Source: Sindora glabra
Lineage: Eukaryota; Streptophyta; Magnoliopsida; Fabales; Fabaceae
Reading direction: 5' to 3'
Length of the DNA stretch: 64,000 nucleotides
Assembly: GCA_020226215.1 (NCBI GenBank)
Contig: CM035234.1
Coordinates: 51,277,275 to 51,341,274 of the forward strand
Positions 11,640 through 24,699 of this stretch are shown here, piece by piece (position 1 is the first letter of the stretch; each line of letters starts with the position of its first letter). The notes below the pieces were generated by a model that saw only the letters and a list, made by a program, of their open reading frames with translations, did not search any database and was not told where the DNA came from. Made by a program: the position numbers and the translations under genes.

Positions 11640-14491
11640 TGTCACGACCCGACATACTGTAATCGTGAACGGCGTAAAGATATCCAATCAGTATTCCACA
11701 CTGATAAGATATCCTTACTAGACGACACAATATCGTATATACTTATAAAGATAACATTTGGGCGCGCCAAAAGAAAGTAGGTAATAAAGAGTTAAAATAC
11801 CGAAATAATATACATATAACAGCACAAAAATATTTACAGAGATAAGTCTATCATAACTTTACATACAACAAACCTAGTCATCTGACTCACTAACCCGATT
11901 AGGGCCTTCCTCCTCCGGATCAGATTCTGGAGGAGAACTAGAACTAGATGTTATGGGCCCTAACGGTGTCTCATTGCTCCCGGTATCGCCATCCGGGGGA
12001 ATTAGGACTAGAGGGAAGAAAATCTAAAGGACATTTGGCTCCCTATCCATGGGCCAATTGTCCATGTGATACAAAATATTTATCTCATTGGGAGTGACCC
12101 GAATCTCTATTTGTAACTATAATCCATACATTCCAAAGGGTGTTGTGGCATGTCCTCTGTAAGTGTTACCGCGCGTCCACGGATCCATGGTTATTATCTG
12201 AAAAGACAGATTAAAGAAAATACAGAATGAGTATAAATATACTCAGTGAGTAATAACCTATTATTGCCCCTTTTTGGTTTTCCCATTTAAGGTTGCTTTT
12301 CTAATTAAAAGCCCAAATTTAGATATTACGTTATTTGAGGAATGACATTAGTTGGTATGCAATGTCACCTTATATCTTCGGTCCGACCTTATCCCCCGCC
12401 ACCCTAGGCCCGAGGCCACCAACCTTTTCCCTCCACTACTTACCCCTCCTCTCCTTCTCTGCGAAGGATGTTTTCTCCCTCCCACATTTTTGTAAGTAGA
12501 ATGAACAATTGTGGGACGCCACATGCATCAACCACAATTTTTCCTCGAGGAATGTGTCAAAATACCAACAATGCCATAAGTGTTTTATGCTTCATTTATC
12601 CTTCTATGCTCATTCTCATATCAAACCCTAAAGGATATTCATGTATACAAATTAAATCATTCATATGTCATACACACAAATTAAACAATTCATATCACAC
12701 AAAACATTTTGTATGTAGACCCTATCCAGGCAGCATAAGGGCAGGAATTATTTGAAGGACTAAATAAAATTTACTATTACTAAAATTTTACTTGTACCAC
12801 ATCACAAACATAGTGATTCATACAATTTTTTCCAGAATTTTCCTCAACCATTTGATAATCCTAAAAATTTCGTGAACAAGACAGGGCATATTCGGATTTT
12901 GTCCTGAACAGATCCTTTTCACTATTTTATTGGGTGACCAATTCATCTCCGATTGCCCTGAAATTTTTACACAATATTAACAACACCTCTATTGGTTTCT
13001 ATAAATTTTTTCACGATTTTTCATGATCGTTTTAGGCCCCAAGAAATTCGAAAACAGAAGCCAACGTGAAAGTGCCCTGCTTCTGGACAGCACTGATGAC
13101 CTGATTTAGGAAATTCTTTTAAAATACCTAAAAGTTTCTAAAAATTCTCAAAATTTCCAGAATTCATCCTCACATCTTAAGAGACCTTAGGATAACAAAA
13201 ATCAAAGTTTTTGATGACAAATCACCTAGGTTCCACGTGACTATTCACCAACCAGAATTTCAACAGCATTTTTCACCCTTCTTGATACCATTTCCAACAT
13301 AATATTAACAATTTCTTTGCAACAGCCAAAACCACTTCCATTCTCATTATTCATGATCCAAATATTCACTTCCAACAACATCATCACATGTTCAAATCAT
13401 TTTGAACTAATTATCTCAACAACTAACACAAATCATGTCCTAGAAATCATATTCCTCATGACCATCCAGCATTAGGAATTCATAAAATGTATAACAAGCT
13501 ATTACTCACCTTAAATCCTTACTTGTTTCTTCCTCCTTTCAAATCTGAATTCTAAGGGAGAAGGAGATGAATTCAAGAAAATAAAAATCAGATTTTAGAG
13601 TCAAGAGGAAGAAGAATTTCACAAGAGTTTAGGGGTATCAAAACCTACCTATTTAACTTGCCAATTTCCCTTGAATTTACTTTGTCTAGCTTCCCTTGTT
13701 ACTTCTCTTATGTAGTCACTTTTTTTGCTGGAGAGGAGCAGCAAATGTGCTGCAGCTAAGCCTCTTTTACTTTATATAAAATTGCTTAAAGGATTTCTAA
13801 AAAAAAAATCTCACAATTTCTATCATTTTCAACATTAAATTTGCCTTGGATTTCGGGAGGATTTTGGGGACACTTGGTGAGCTGCATATCATGTCCAAGT
13901 GGCTGAGTTTCAGACCAGCACATCATGATTTATCCAATAAAAATGAGACACAAATTAAAAGGTTTCAAATATTACACTTTTGCCCCAAATTTTGTCATTT
14001 TCTTTCATTTTGGTCCTTGGCTTCCCTTGGAAGTTTGCGCTGGTGTTGGATCATGAATTTGGGCCTTATTTCTTCACATTTGGGTTTCAAAAGAACATGG
14101 GCCAAATCAACCTATACAACAAAAACATAAAAAGGCCAAAAAGATAAAAGGGTTTATTACAATTTGGCCCCGAATTACTTATTTTCTTCACAATTTCACC
14201 CTTAGGCTTCTAAATATCTTAAAAATTTTATTTTTACTTCCCATAATCATTTTTGAGCTTTCAAAATTATTTTTGATCATCCATTAATTTTTTTTTGAAT
14301 TAATTTACTATAATTTTGACTCATTTTCTCACTTTTTCGCTTTACCGGGTACAGAAATTCAATAAATTTATAAGTGAAATTTTCAAAAATCTATTCTTAG
14401 ATTTCTAAGTATATTTTCACTTATTACAATCTCATTAAAAATTTTTTATTTATTATTATTATTACTATTGTACTAATCTAGGGTCATTACA
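11640..14491 (-). repeat. Solo LTR, family E (gypsy-like), 2852 bp
   Basis: The plus strand runs from TGTCACGACCCGAC to CTAGGGTCATTACA, so the sense (minus) LTR starts TGTAATGACCC and ends GGGTCGTGACA, ends well known from plant Ty3/gypsy LTRs. Flanks are TATAT on both sides (11635-11639 and 14492-14496), a 5-bp duplication, though in low-complexity sequence. A TATA box lies at 13771-13780, about 710 bp into the sense LTR. No primer-binding site, polypurine tract or coding region adjoins, so this is a solo LTR. Base composition is visibly less AT-rich than the flanks, consistent with a younger insertion. The small frames at 12468-12755 and 13846-14130 have no domain. Confidence 0.8.
13771..13780 (-). 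promoter_or_regulatory. TATA box of family E LTR
   Basis: TTTATATAAA on the minus strand, followed downstream by a purine/pyrimidine-biased leader-like region. It sits where a U3/R boundary would fall. Confidence 0.5.
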
Positions 14492-15970
14492 TATATATAT
14501 ATATATATATTTGAGTTTTGACTTAAGTTAAAAAAATTAAGAACTTAAGAGCTTGATAGCCTCAAAAACTCAAGGATAAGTGTTGGGTTTATAGATTAAG
14601 AATTTAAAATCTTCTTTTTAAGCACATTTCCTTAAGTGAATGCTTTTAATACCTTTAAAATTTTAAAGCCCTAAAAGTTAGGAAGAAGCTTAGGTAAGTA
14701 CTTAAACAAACTAAAAATGTTTAAACTACATATAATGTAAAGAGCTATGGGGTAAATTTAGCATATGATTAAAGGATTGTTTACTTGAATTATAGGCTTC
14801 AGGTAGCTATTGAATTGTATTAAAGAGATAGCTATTACATGTAAATTTGATAAGCTTTTCATAGACATAACTACTAGTTATAAAATTCGGATGTAATAAG
14901 AATTAAAGACTACATAGTTTTACTTTTAATTAGTAGAAAAATACATCTCCTCACTTAGTTGTCATTTACTTACTATCATAATGTGAGTCTAGTATGTGGT
15001 AATGAACAATAGAATGTTTTGCTAATAATTTCAATTTAATTTCTTGTGTAATGTTATCATCAAATTCATGAAAGCATATGTGTGGATTTAAATTATAGTG
15101 TAAGAACTCATGTTAAGAGCAAGATTATGAGATGGTAGCTTATATTGAACATAATTTTGGTTTAGCATAATGAAAATATTTCAATGATAGTTTAGGAAAC
15201 TAACTTAATTGTAAATCTCCCTAAATCTAGACCTTGTCTAACCTTATAGCATTATTTTCTAGTTAAGAATATTCTAGTCTACATAGAAATCAATTTTTAG
15301 GTTAAAAATATTAGTTCTATTATAAGATTTATTTTGAATAGAAAATTAAGTTAATTAGATAAAATTTGGCTTAGCCAAGAAATGCCATATTAGCTAAAGA
15401 AATTCTAGTTTAATGAATTGAGATTAAATAAACAAAATATTGGCTTAGTTATAAAAATGAGTTAGGTAGGGAATTATGATCTAGTTATAAAGTGTTTGGT
15501 TAAGAAATAGTAACTTAGTGAAGAAATGGAGATATTGCATCATAATTCTCGAAATGATTATATATGTATTTAAATGTAATTATGTTATTTTAAGTATTGT
15601 TATATTTATATCTATATTTATTATTGCTTCCCTTATGTTTTGAGTGTTGCTATATGTACATAGAAGGTGAAAAAATGCTTTGAAAATAATACGGGCAAGA
15701 GCATTCATGATGCATGTTGTTTAACTGAGGTATTGGGATGCCTTTAAGCCATGATAGATTATTTATGTAATGTTATGTACTGATTTCTTATTATTTTTAG
15801 CCAATTTAGATAATTTTAACAAAAGTTTTCAAAACAAGGTAGATAAAACTAGTTGCATATGTTTAGCTAAAACTTTTTCATAACATTGTGATTGAATGAA
15901 GGTTAGTTTGAGGTAGGTTAATTGTTTCCTTATAAATGTATAGGAATTAAGGTGGAAACTAGAACTAAAA

Positions 15971-16236
15971 TTATAAATATATACATGCGTACAACCCAAT
16001 ATCTAAAGTGTCTAAACAGGTATAGCTATATGCTTACCTAACAATATGCCTTAAGAAAGAAAGCTTGCTATACATGCATACAACCTTAAACCTTAAACTG
16101 AAATTATAAATATATACATGCATACAACCCAATATCTAAAGTGTGTAAACATGTATAGTTATATGCTTACTTAACAATATGCCTTAACAAAGAAAGTTTG
16201 TGCAATTCTAGTTAATGGCAATGATACATACATATA
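15971..16236. repeat. 133-bp tandem duplication
   Basis: The phrase starting ttataaatatatacatg with acaacccaatatctaaagtg occurs at 15971 and again at 16104, and similarity continues through the 'caatatgcctta' phrase of each copy. The copies differ by scattered substitutions. Confidence 0.8.
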
Positions 16237-16629
16237 TATATGGTGCTATGGAATTTCAATTAAGGTTTGATTATCTAGAGTTATAAGAAATAGCTTTAGT
16301 GTTAAGATAAAAGTGATCTTAATTGTGAATGAGTGTGAATGATAAAAAATGTGCATTGGTCAGGAGAAACTTGTATAAAGTTATGAAGCCAATCATAGTA
16401 AGAATCCTAAAACTATAAAGAGATTGAACTTATCAGAAATTTAATTAGTAAGCACATAAGAGTAGAGCCTAATGAGTTAGAGTTTAAAGAATAAAATAGT
16501 TTTATGGGATTAACAAATATTATAATTGAGGAGTTGTCAATATAAGCTAATTAAGAGTATTTAAGGAGTGTGCATGCAGACTAGATAAAGTAACTTTAGT
16601 GCTATATATATAACACAATATTTTTAGTG

Positions 16630-16696
16630 CTATTATTATTATCATCATCATCATTATCATCATTATCACCACCACCACCACCATTATTATTATAAG
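16630..16696. repeat. ATT/ATC/ACC trinucleotide microsatellite
   Basis: Runs of att, atc and acc triplets follow each other, an interrupted trinucleotide repeat showing stepwise substitution. The long hydrophobic reading frame on the minus strand here is an artefact of the repeat. Confidence 0.85.
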
Positions 16697-17230
16697 TAAT
16701 ATTACTATTATTAATAATATCATCACTAATATTATTATCAATATTTCCATAGGAGTTGACATTAATATTGACAATATTATAGTTATGGAAGGTGTTACTT
16801 ATATAAGCGATGTTATGACAATTACTATGAGTGCAAGATCATATTGGACTATTGTAGACAAATCCCTAATATATGGTTTTAAGTATTGAGTCATCAAGAG
16901 ATAAGGCATAAGTTAGGGGAAATAAGTCAAGGTATCAACAAGTTAATGTGAAAAGTAGTGTGTAGGTTGTCTCTATGATGAGTGTATAAAACATGGGAGG
17001 ATAGATAGCCAAAATTATAAAGTATAATAATAATAAAAAAATTAAATGATCAACATAAGACAACAAGATGGCAGTGAGCTAGTAAGACACAAAATGTAGA
17101 TGTTGGAGGAACATCTATAGCTACTTTTAAGTTAATAGTATGCCTAAACTTGGCATTAATGGCATATAGTGTTATTAGATTAATGAGACTTTGATAATTT
17201 GAACATGAATTCTTTTGAAGAGGGAAGTAT

Positions 17231-18338
17231 TATAACATTCTTCTTAGAATTTTATAATTTATGAATTTTATGTATAAGGGGAATAGTAAATTAGTTTTAG
17301 TAGTGATAATTTAATATGAAAATTTTTAGTGGAATGAATAAATTTTGATAAGAAAACATGAGTGGAACATTGATGAAAGAAAAATTAATTAATAAAATGA
17401 GTCTTAAAATAAAAACTTTAAGTAAATAAAAATAAATTGCTTGAGTCGACTTGAAACAAGAAACTTGAAAGGCTTACTTAAGGAAAAGTTTAAAGGTTAT
17501 AAGTAATTAGATGTAAGTATGTGAATAAGAAGGAGATTAGGGTTAAAATTCTAAAAAATGTCCTTAATCCCATTTCAGACCATAAATACCTATTTCTCAC
17601 ATCCTAACTCTCTATTTACCTTTTTTTTTCCTTCACCTTCTCCTCTTTCACAAATCTCATTCAATCAAGTATTTTAAAAGTAAATCTGTATCAAATCCTT
17701 CACATAAATAGTAAGATCTCAATAACTACTAGGTTCTCTATTGTTTTGTTAAGATTTGAAAGGATTTAGATGTTTAACTTGAAAGAAGGAAAATATGAAC
17801 CTTGGTATGAAATCTTTAGAATTTTGGTTGATTAGGACCAGAAGATAACAAATCTAACTTTTTAAATCCTCCTTCATACTAGGTGAGTGAACATTCTAGT
17901 CCTATTTATAAGATTAAGATGATTTTATTTAGTTTAGGTTAGAGATTGAGTTTTCATTTGAATGCATATGGGAATGTGATTGTTTGTGATGTTTGATTTT
18001 GGAAATGGCTTGAATAAGACTTTTTGAATGTGTATTTGTGATTTTATATGGATGGGTATAGTAATAAATGCATTAGAATGGTTTTAATAGTGAAATGAAC
18101 AGTATTTTAAGCTAAGGATTTTGTAGAACCCTAGGTTAATGATCATCCATTAGGACCTAATGATCAATTGTTAGTATAGTAGTTAGGTGAATTTCACTTC
18201 TAGTAGTTAATGGTTGACTGTTGGATCATTAACAATTGACCATTGTCTCACTTGATGGACTCCTTACTTACAGCTAATGGTCAACCACTAATTCCCAACG
18301 GTCAACTGTTGATCCACTATTTCATAGGCTTGGTACCA
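17231..18338 (+). repeat. Family B LTR, copy 4 (5' part)
   Basis: Starts TATAACATTC (a TG start with G changed to A). It aligns with copy 3 over the first 340 bp and with the minus-strand copies 1 and 2 over the next 700 bp, including 'agtaagatctcaataa' and 'gaaggaaaatatgaacctt'. A TATA-like cataaata lies near 17582. A word cluster occupies 18131-18313. The LTR is interrupted at 18339 by family C. Its 3' part may be 37083-38209, which ends in a gggttaggtcatgata phrase typical of these LTR ends, but no target-site duplication confirms this. Confidence 0.6.
18131..18313. repeat. Self-complementary word cluster in LTR B copy 4
   Basis: Words such as GGTCAACTGTTGATCC, taatggttgactgttgg and ttaacaattgaccatt recur within 180 bp and can pair with one another. 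The position is 900-1080 bp from the LTR start, matching the clusters in copies 1 and 2, but the words are different. Confidence 0.6.
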
Positions 18339-18392
18339 TGTATAATACCCAGTAAAAATTAATAGATTAAATTCATTAGAAGCTAATTAAAG

Positions 18393-18418
18393 TATTATTA
18401 TTATTATTATTATTATTA
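18393..18418. repeat. (ATT)n microsatellite
   Basis: About eight uninterrupted ATT triplets near the start of the family C LTR. Confidence 0.85.
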
Positions 18419-20736
18419 GTGGATAATTAGAAGAAAGATCCATTGGATATAATGAATGAAAATTCATTAGTAATTATTTTGGAGAAATTATAATTTCTCA
18501 AGAAGTAAAGATATCTAAGATTAGTAAAATCTTAGTGTAACAAGAAGGTTTTTACCTAGAATGACCCAATTGAAACCCAAAGCTATCAAAATGAAGAAAT
18601 TTTGTGAAATTAGGAATCATATCCACAGTTTTTGTAGACAAAATTAGAGAAATTCAAATTTTACTGGCAATAATGTAGATAGTAAGAAGTGACTAGTATA
18701 ATATGCATCAATAGAGTAAACATGGTTAAAAAGCCTACTTAGAAACCTAAGCAAGTGATTTCCTATGATTTTTACTAGATTTTTTATCTTGCAATTTTAT
18801 TTATTTAATCATCAAGAAAGGAAGCTCAATACTCACACTACTCATTCTAATTGAGTTTAATACTCAATAATTATGAAAGCACTAGAAAATTCAAGAAAAA
18901 TGTTTTTTGATCATGAAAAAGTAAGGAGACTACTTTTATACTTAATTTTCAAATTTATTATCATAACCTAATTTTAACTAGTGTGGATCCCAACAAGTTT
19001 TCATAAGCCTTAATATTAATTCCACAAATCTATCCAAAGGAAGTTTCCATAAATTCAAGGGAACTTAAAATTTCACTTAAAGTTTTTGTAGAAAAATAGA
19101 CAGAGTCTCCATTATTTTTGGATATTTCTCGAGGGCTGCACATCCTGAAATACAAAATCTACATATTCTCAAGTATGACACATCAAAATTATACATATAC
19201 AATCAATTCAACAAATCACTATTTGAATACTGATTCTAATCCCAACTATCAAATTTTTTTAGTAAGGCAGTCTTGAATCTCTATAGATGCATCAAGCTTA
19301 AATATACTCACCACAACCTAAAAATATTAAAGATATAATGAAGTGACTTACAAGAACTCAATGAGTATATATCTATCACTAGTTTACAGGAGACCAATTT
19401 TATAAATAATATTCACAGGTCACATATGTACGAATATTAAAATAATAACAAACCCATTTTTCATGGATTTCTGAAATATATGAAATCATGCTTTGAAATG
19501 GAAGTTCTCTTACACATAACTTTGCATCTCATATCATAATTCATAGAAATATCAACTATCTATTAATATACAACATCATTATCACATCACATACTACTCA
19601 TTCCAGGTAGACATCGTAATTACATACATCCATTAAGGCTTAAACACAAATAAATCATCTCAATGTAACATCCAATCATAAACAATTTTCAATATCATAT
19701 CATATCATATCACACAACCGATTATAATAAACATATGTGTAGCCATTTTTTGATTTCCAGGTCAAAACTACATTTTTCTTAACTGCTCGCTAGAAATTTC
19801 CTATCCAGTTGTCAGATCGATCTTATATGCTTTACAATTATTTATCAGGAATTTTTCATCTAACTTTTATAGCATTACTCTATCACCGTTCACAATATAT
19901 AATTTTACCATTAGCATAATTCACAAGTAATATGCACAAAAGACCTCAACTCCCATATCATAATTATTTGTAAGACCTTCAATGCAAGATAACTATACAT
20001 CATAGAGCAATATCAAACATACAACAGTATATTAACAAAGCCATCATATCAATTCATACGGCCATAATTGTAACTTCCCAAGTTAGAATTTAAATTTTAT
20101 AATTTTTTATATTTATAAATAATTATTTATTTGATTAATATTAGTTTTAAATTTATTTTTTGTATTAAAGGTTTTAAAATATTAAAAATGATACTTATGG
20201 TAATATTTAGAATTGATTTATTTTATTACCATCATAATTGTTTCAAGATTTGATTAAAATAATTTTTACAAGGAATTTTTCATAAGTTGAGAAATAAATT
20301 TAATGAGTAAGAGTGCATGAATCCATGAAATAATTTATGTGTATTTGATATATTATTTTGAGAATTGTAAAAATTTAAAATAATTATTTTTATAATTTTA
20401 AAATTTATCAAATTATTTAAAAAATATATAAATATTTTTATATATTAGAAGAAGATTGAAAAGTAAGCAAGTTATAAGTTAAAATAAAATCAATTTTATA
20501 AAAAAGAAGTTTAAAAATAAATTAATGGCTAGAATTAAGTTAAGTGGATTTGAAGAGTTGGGATTTATGAAGGAGATTAAGCTCACATGTAAGAGAAGCA
20601 TGGGAATAAAACCCATAATTTTCCTTTTCATTTTTCGAACATTTTTCTCTAGATTTTTGTGATGTCAGCGCACTACTCTCATTATTTCTCTTTAAAAGTC
20701 GGCGCCCTTTCTTTTCATGTATCTTGGCTCCTTTTT

Positions 20737-20744
20737 TATAAATA
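20737..20744 (+). promoter_or_regulatory. TATA box of family A LTR
   Basis: TATAAATA about 670 bp from the LTR start, followed by a CT-rich leader (20750-20900), the expected layout of a U3/R boundary. Confidence 0.55.
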
Positions 20745-23700
20745 TCCCATCACCCTCTTCTCTCTCTTCTAACTAACTTTTCCCTTTTTTTAAAGTCAGC
20801 TAGCCCTTTTCTCCCGCTTAGTCTTTCTCTTCCTCAAAAAATCTCTCATTTTTTTCACACACTGCCTTAACCTTTCTTAGTCTAACCAGCTTTTTTCCTT
20901 CCTTCCCTGTCTTAGCCACATCTCTGCTATCATGTGGGCATCTCAGTCGTGCATCGCCTCGCTAAGGAACAATCTTTTGACAATGCGAGGACCAGTTTAA
21001 TAGCATACAAGTGCGAGTCTTCTCTCAGGTGAGCATTGTTGGCAATTTTCCAACGCCATTCCATTGCATGTCAAGCTATTGGAATGGCTATTTGCAAGTT
21101 GTTGTTCTTCCATGGTGAGAAAACTTGGTAGAATAACAAAACCATGGCTTGGAGTTGCGAACCAGCTCGGAGCTTCCTTCCATCGGTAATTGACCTAATT
21201 TGAATGCTGATAAGCTATCGGTGGTTCCATAAAAGGGTGGTAAGCCATTTTTATACATTTAGCCTCTCAAATTTTGGTTGCTTAGGAGTTGATTTTAAGG
21301 TAAACTCATTTGTGAGTTTGTAATATACAGAATGGTACATATGAAAATATAATTTTTATTATGGAAATTGCTAAAATGGAATAATTAAAATATATAAGGA
21401 TTATTTTATTCTATTAGTTTGACAGTTTTATACAAGAATCAAGGAACTTGTTCTTATAAAAATTTTGAGAATATGATGATAGCTTAGAAAAAAAATTTAA
21501 AAATACAATGTTTATGCTATAAAATGTCTAGTAAAGATGAAGAGAATCATTTTAGGATACTAAGTTGATTAAAATTTTTTTAAAGAAATCTTGTTTTATT
21601 ATTTTATTTAGATACTTGATGTAGGATTGGCAAAATGTTGATTTGGAGCTTAAGAATACTAAATTAATGCACTTAGAGTATATTTATACTACAAAAGAAT
21701 TTAGAATTTATGATGTTTGGAGATTGATCTGAAAAATCTTCAATATATATGATTCTCTTGATTCTTCTAAGAAGAGTTAAATATAGAAGAAAATAAATGT
21801 ATAGTTGGATACAATAAGGTACTTAAGATCTTCTTTAATTAGCAAATATTGATATTTATACTTACACTATATGGATCCAAGGAATTGCCATCTCATGTCT
21901 TATTTTCATTTTTGTGAGTTAATATTTGAAATAAGGAAAGTTGATGAACTAGGATAACTAAGTGACATACTTTGATTTCACAGGTCAATCATAGAGAATA
22001 GGAAGAAATTGATGAATTATAACGTGTTATGATTAGGCTTAGAAGCTATCATCTTTTACTTATAATTTATATCCATAATTTCTAATTAGGAGGAAGGGAA
22101 AAAGGTGAAAATGAACTACCTCAAATTTCTATATGGAATATGCACTCTACCAAGTGAGTATATATCTCACCACATCTTAATATCTTAATAAAAAATAGTT
22201 TAAATGTTATGAATTGTATTCTTTTACTTGATGGTATAGATTTCCTATTCATGCATATATATATATTCATATATAAATTCAGTACCATGAAATAGGAATA
22301 GTTAGCTATTTAAGTAAATGTTAATTGATCAGATTATACAACAAAAGTATGATAGTAGTATTTTTAACTATTGATGGATTATGATTGAGTTTTAATGATA
22401 TTTGTAAAATATTTACAAATCTTGCCACTGATGATATTAGGAATTGTGAATAGTTATAGAATAATGCTTTGAAAGATGAATCCTTATGATTGAGCTCTCT
22501 TGTCACTTATATGCTAAGGATTATAGTATATATTTTGCCTTGAGCGGCATTGAGAATGGAAATGTGACAAGCTAATTGTAATGTCCCGAATTTTCAATTC
22601 TATTATTTGAATCTCTAAATTCTAAGGTCGTAGAAGCAAAGAGCACGTTTGAATTAGCTTGGTGGGTGAATTTTAAGTTGAAAGGAATTAAGTGTAAGGT
22701 AAACGAAATTTTGAAGGAAAAGGATAGTAGGGAAAAGAATTTATTTTCATAAGCAGTATAAATGATCAGAGGAGGTTAGAAAACCCAAAAAAGGAAAGTT
22801 GTCTAAGTCTGACAGTGTAAGGAATTTTAAATAGACAGAAACCCTATGGACTAAATTGCAAAAGTGCAGAATCGGGTGTGGTTAAAGTGAAAATAATCAA
22901 GAATTTAGGATCTAATATGAATAACCAAGATTTTGGGGTGTAATATGTGATTTTAATTAGTGTGACCAATAGACTCATGACAAGTGTCATTATTAGAAAA
23001 ATATTGGCAAGAATAGCCTTACTAATTGGTGAAAAAGGACTAAAATACCCTTGGAAATTTCAAAAAGGACCAAAATGCCCCTAGAAGCTTCATGAAAACT
23101 CTACCTTCTTCTCCATTTCTCCAAAAGCTGTAGAAATCCCCATGAAAGAAGCTTAAGACGTGAGAGAGAGAGAGAAGGAAGAGAGAGAAAAGTTTCTCTT
23201 AGCTTTTTCACCCAAAAATACTTAGATTCAAGCTAAGGTGTAGAAGGGAAAGTTGCTCCTCTCATCAAGCTCTATCCTTTGGTGTGCTTAGATTAAAGAA
23301 AAGCTCAAGTTTGATTAAGTTTGGGGAGCTCCAAGTGAGGATTTTCAAGTTGCACCAAGAGGTAAAAATGTCCTCCTCTAAGAGCTCTTTAATGTACTCT
23401 TCTTAGTTTCTTGAAATCTTGAGGTTGGTGTGGTCAAGGGTGATTGAACATGGAGTTTAGGATGATTTGAATATATTTAATGGTGTTTTGGATGTTGTTA
23501 TGTTAAGCTATAGCTTTGGGTTGGTGTAAAAACAACAAGAAACCATGATGTACACATTTGGGTTTTAGAGGCATAATGGTGCATGTGTAGTATTGGCATG
23601 ATGTGTTTGGAACTTGGCTAAGTTGATGAAGTTAGAATAATTTTTATGATTATAAAGCCTATGGAAGATGAAATTTTGAATTATGAAAGTGTTTGTGTGC

Positions 23701-23786
23701 ATATTCCCTTTTGAGAAGCCAAAACCATGAATATGGAAAAGAAGGAAGGAAGGAGTTTTAGCTATTTAATGTGTTTTCGGAGGATC

Positions 23787-24032
23787 AGTGATGTACACGG
23801 GGTAGAACACGGCCCGTGTTCTACCCCGTGTACTTCGTCGAAGGCATATCAGTGTGCTACACGGGATGCAACACTCCCCGTGTTTATTTCAGAACTGAAG
23901 GGCAGTAAGGTACACGGGGTAGAACACGGCCCGTGTTCACCCCCGTGTTCTTTGTCGAGTAACCCAGTGAAGCCTTGAAGTGATCCAGTAAGGAACACGG
24001 CCCTGAACACGGGGTATGGGAACCCCGTGTAC
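23787..24032. repeat. Three-unit hairpin array in family D LTR
   Basis: Unit 1 is a perfect 39-bp palindrome, 23794-23832: the 19-base arm TACACGGGGTAGAACACGG, one central C, and its exact complement. Unit 2 starts at 23911 with the identical arm, but its right arm is altered (mutated and shortened). Unit 3 (24007-24030) has 9-bp arms ACACGGGGT/ACCCCGTGT around 6 bases. Each is followed by a related tag (TTCGTCGA, TTTGTCGA, TTTGTCAA). A further degenerate copy lies at 23855-23882. Confidence 0.9.
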
Positions 24033-24439
24033 TTTGTCAAGTGAACTTTTTGGCTTGATTTCTTCAGGATTTGCATGGTTTTGCCTTAGATCCTTTTCTA
24101 ATGCTCATATATGTCATTTCAAAGATTGAAAACAAAGTATAGAGCATCTAAGTAAGCATGTGTGCATCTATCAATGTGGAGGAAGTAAAGCATATATGAG
24201 ATTTAAGGAAAATGATGATGTTCTAATAAAGAACTATGATGTGTATTTATGTAGACTAAGGAGTAACAATTGGAAAGGTAAGGGGAGTTATAAAGGAGTT
24301 TTTAGTGAGGGCAAAGGAAACATCACATTGGAAGCTTGTAAAAGGTAGCTAGCTTTATCCTAAGTTGTTTTCTATTTACATGATTTTCTGTATTTTATGC
24401 CATTGTATGGAATGTGTATGAAATTGTTGTGCACGCATT

Positions 24440-24699
24440 CCGGGAAGACAGTAGAATACTGTATTTGGCCTATGGCTCGAGATCCCCGGAATGATAATGC
24501 AATTGTTGTGGCACAACCCGGGAAGATAGTAAAATACTGTGTTTTGGCCTATGGCTCGAGATCCTCGGGGATAATAGTGCAATTGTTGTGTGCGGTACCT
24601 ATGGCCAGAAACCTCGGGAAGACAGTGTGATACTGTGTTAGGCCTTTGGCTCGAGAACCCCGGGAAGATAGTGAATTGCTGTGTGAGGCCTAGGTACGA
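24440..24699 (+). repeat. Four-unit tandem repeat with CTCGAG in family D LTR
   Basis: Units of about 80-95 bp: gggaagacagt…tactgt…ggcctatggctcgagatcc, at about 24441, 24520, 24617 and 24662, separated by an 'attgttgtg' spacer. In the first three units the stem CAGTA-gaa-TACTG is preserved, loosely, as a short hairpin. The last unit lacks CTCGAG. Confidence 0.8.

Larger units (their letters stand above)
14492..17230. other. Non-coding AT-rich tract
   Basis: No coding region or LTR terminus recognised. It holds a 133-bp tandem duplication (15971-16236) and a trinucleotide microsatellite (16630-16696). It probably includes decayed retrotransposon sequence, but I cannot assign it. Confidence 0.4.

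Noticed and set aside
16547..16774. 75-residue hydrophobic reading frame on the minus strand
   Set aside because: It is made almost wholly of Ile/Met/Val from an ATT/ATC/ACC trinucleotide repeat; an artefact, not a membrane protein.
23727..24076. Overlapping reading frames on both strands with matching 'HGGEHGPCSTPCT' and 'HGVEHGPCSTPCT' peptides
   Set aside because: Near-identical peptides on both strands are what a perfect palindrome gives. The frames are by-products of the hairpin array.
24376..24630. Reading frames around the CTCGAG repeats as a secreted repeat protein
   Set aside because: Present on both strands and without a start context or domain; they follow the nucleotide repeat.
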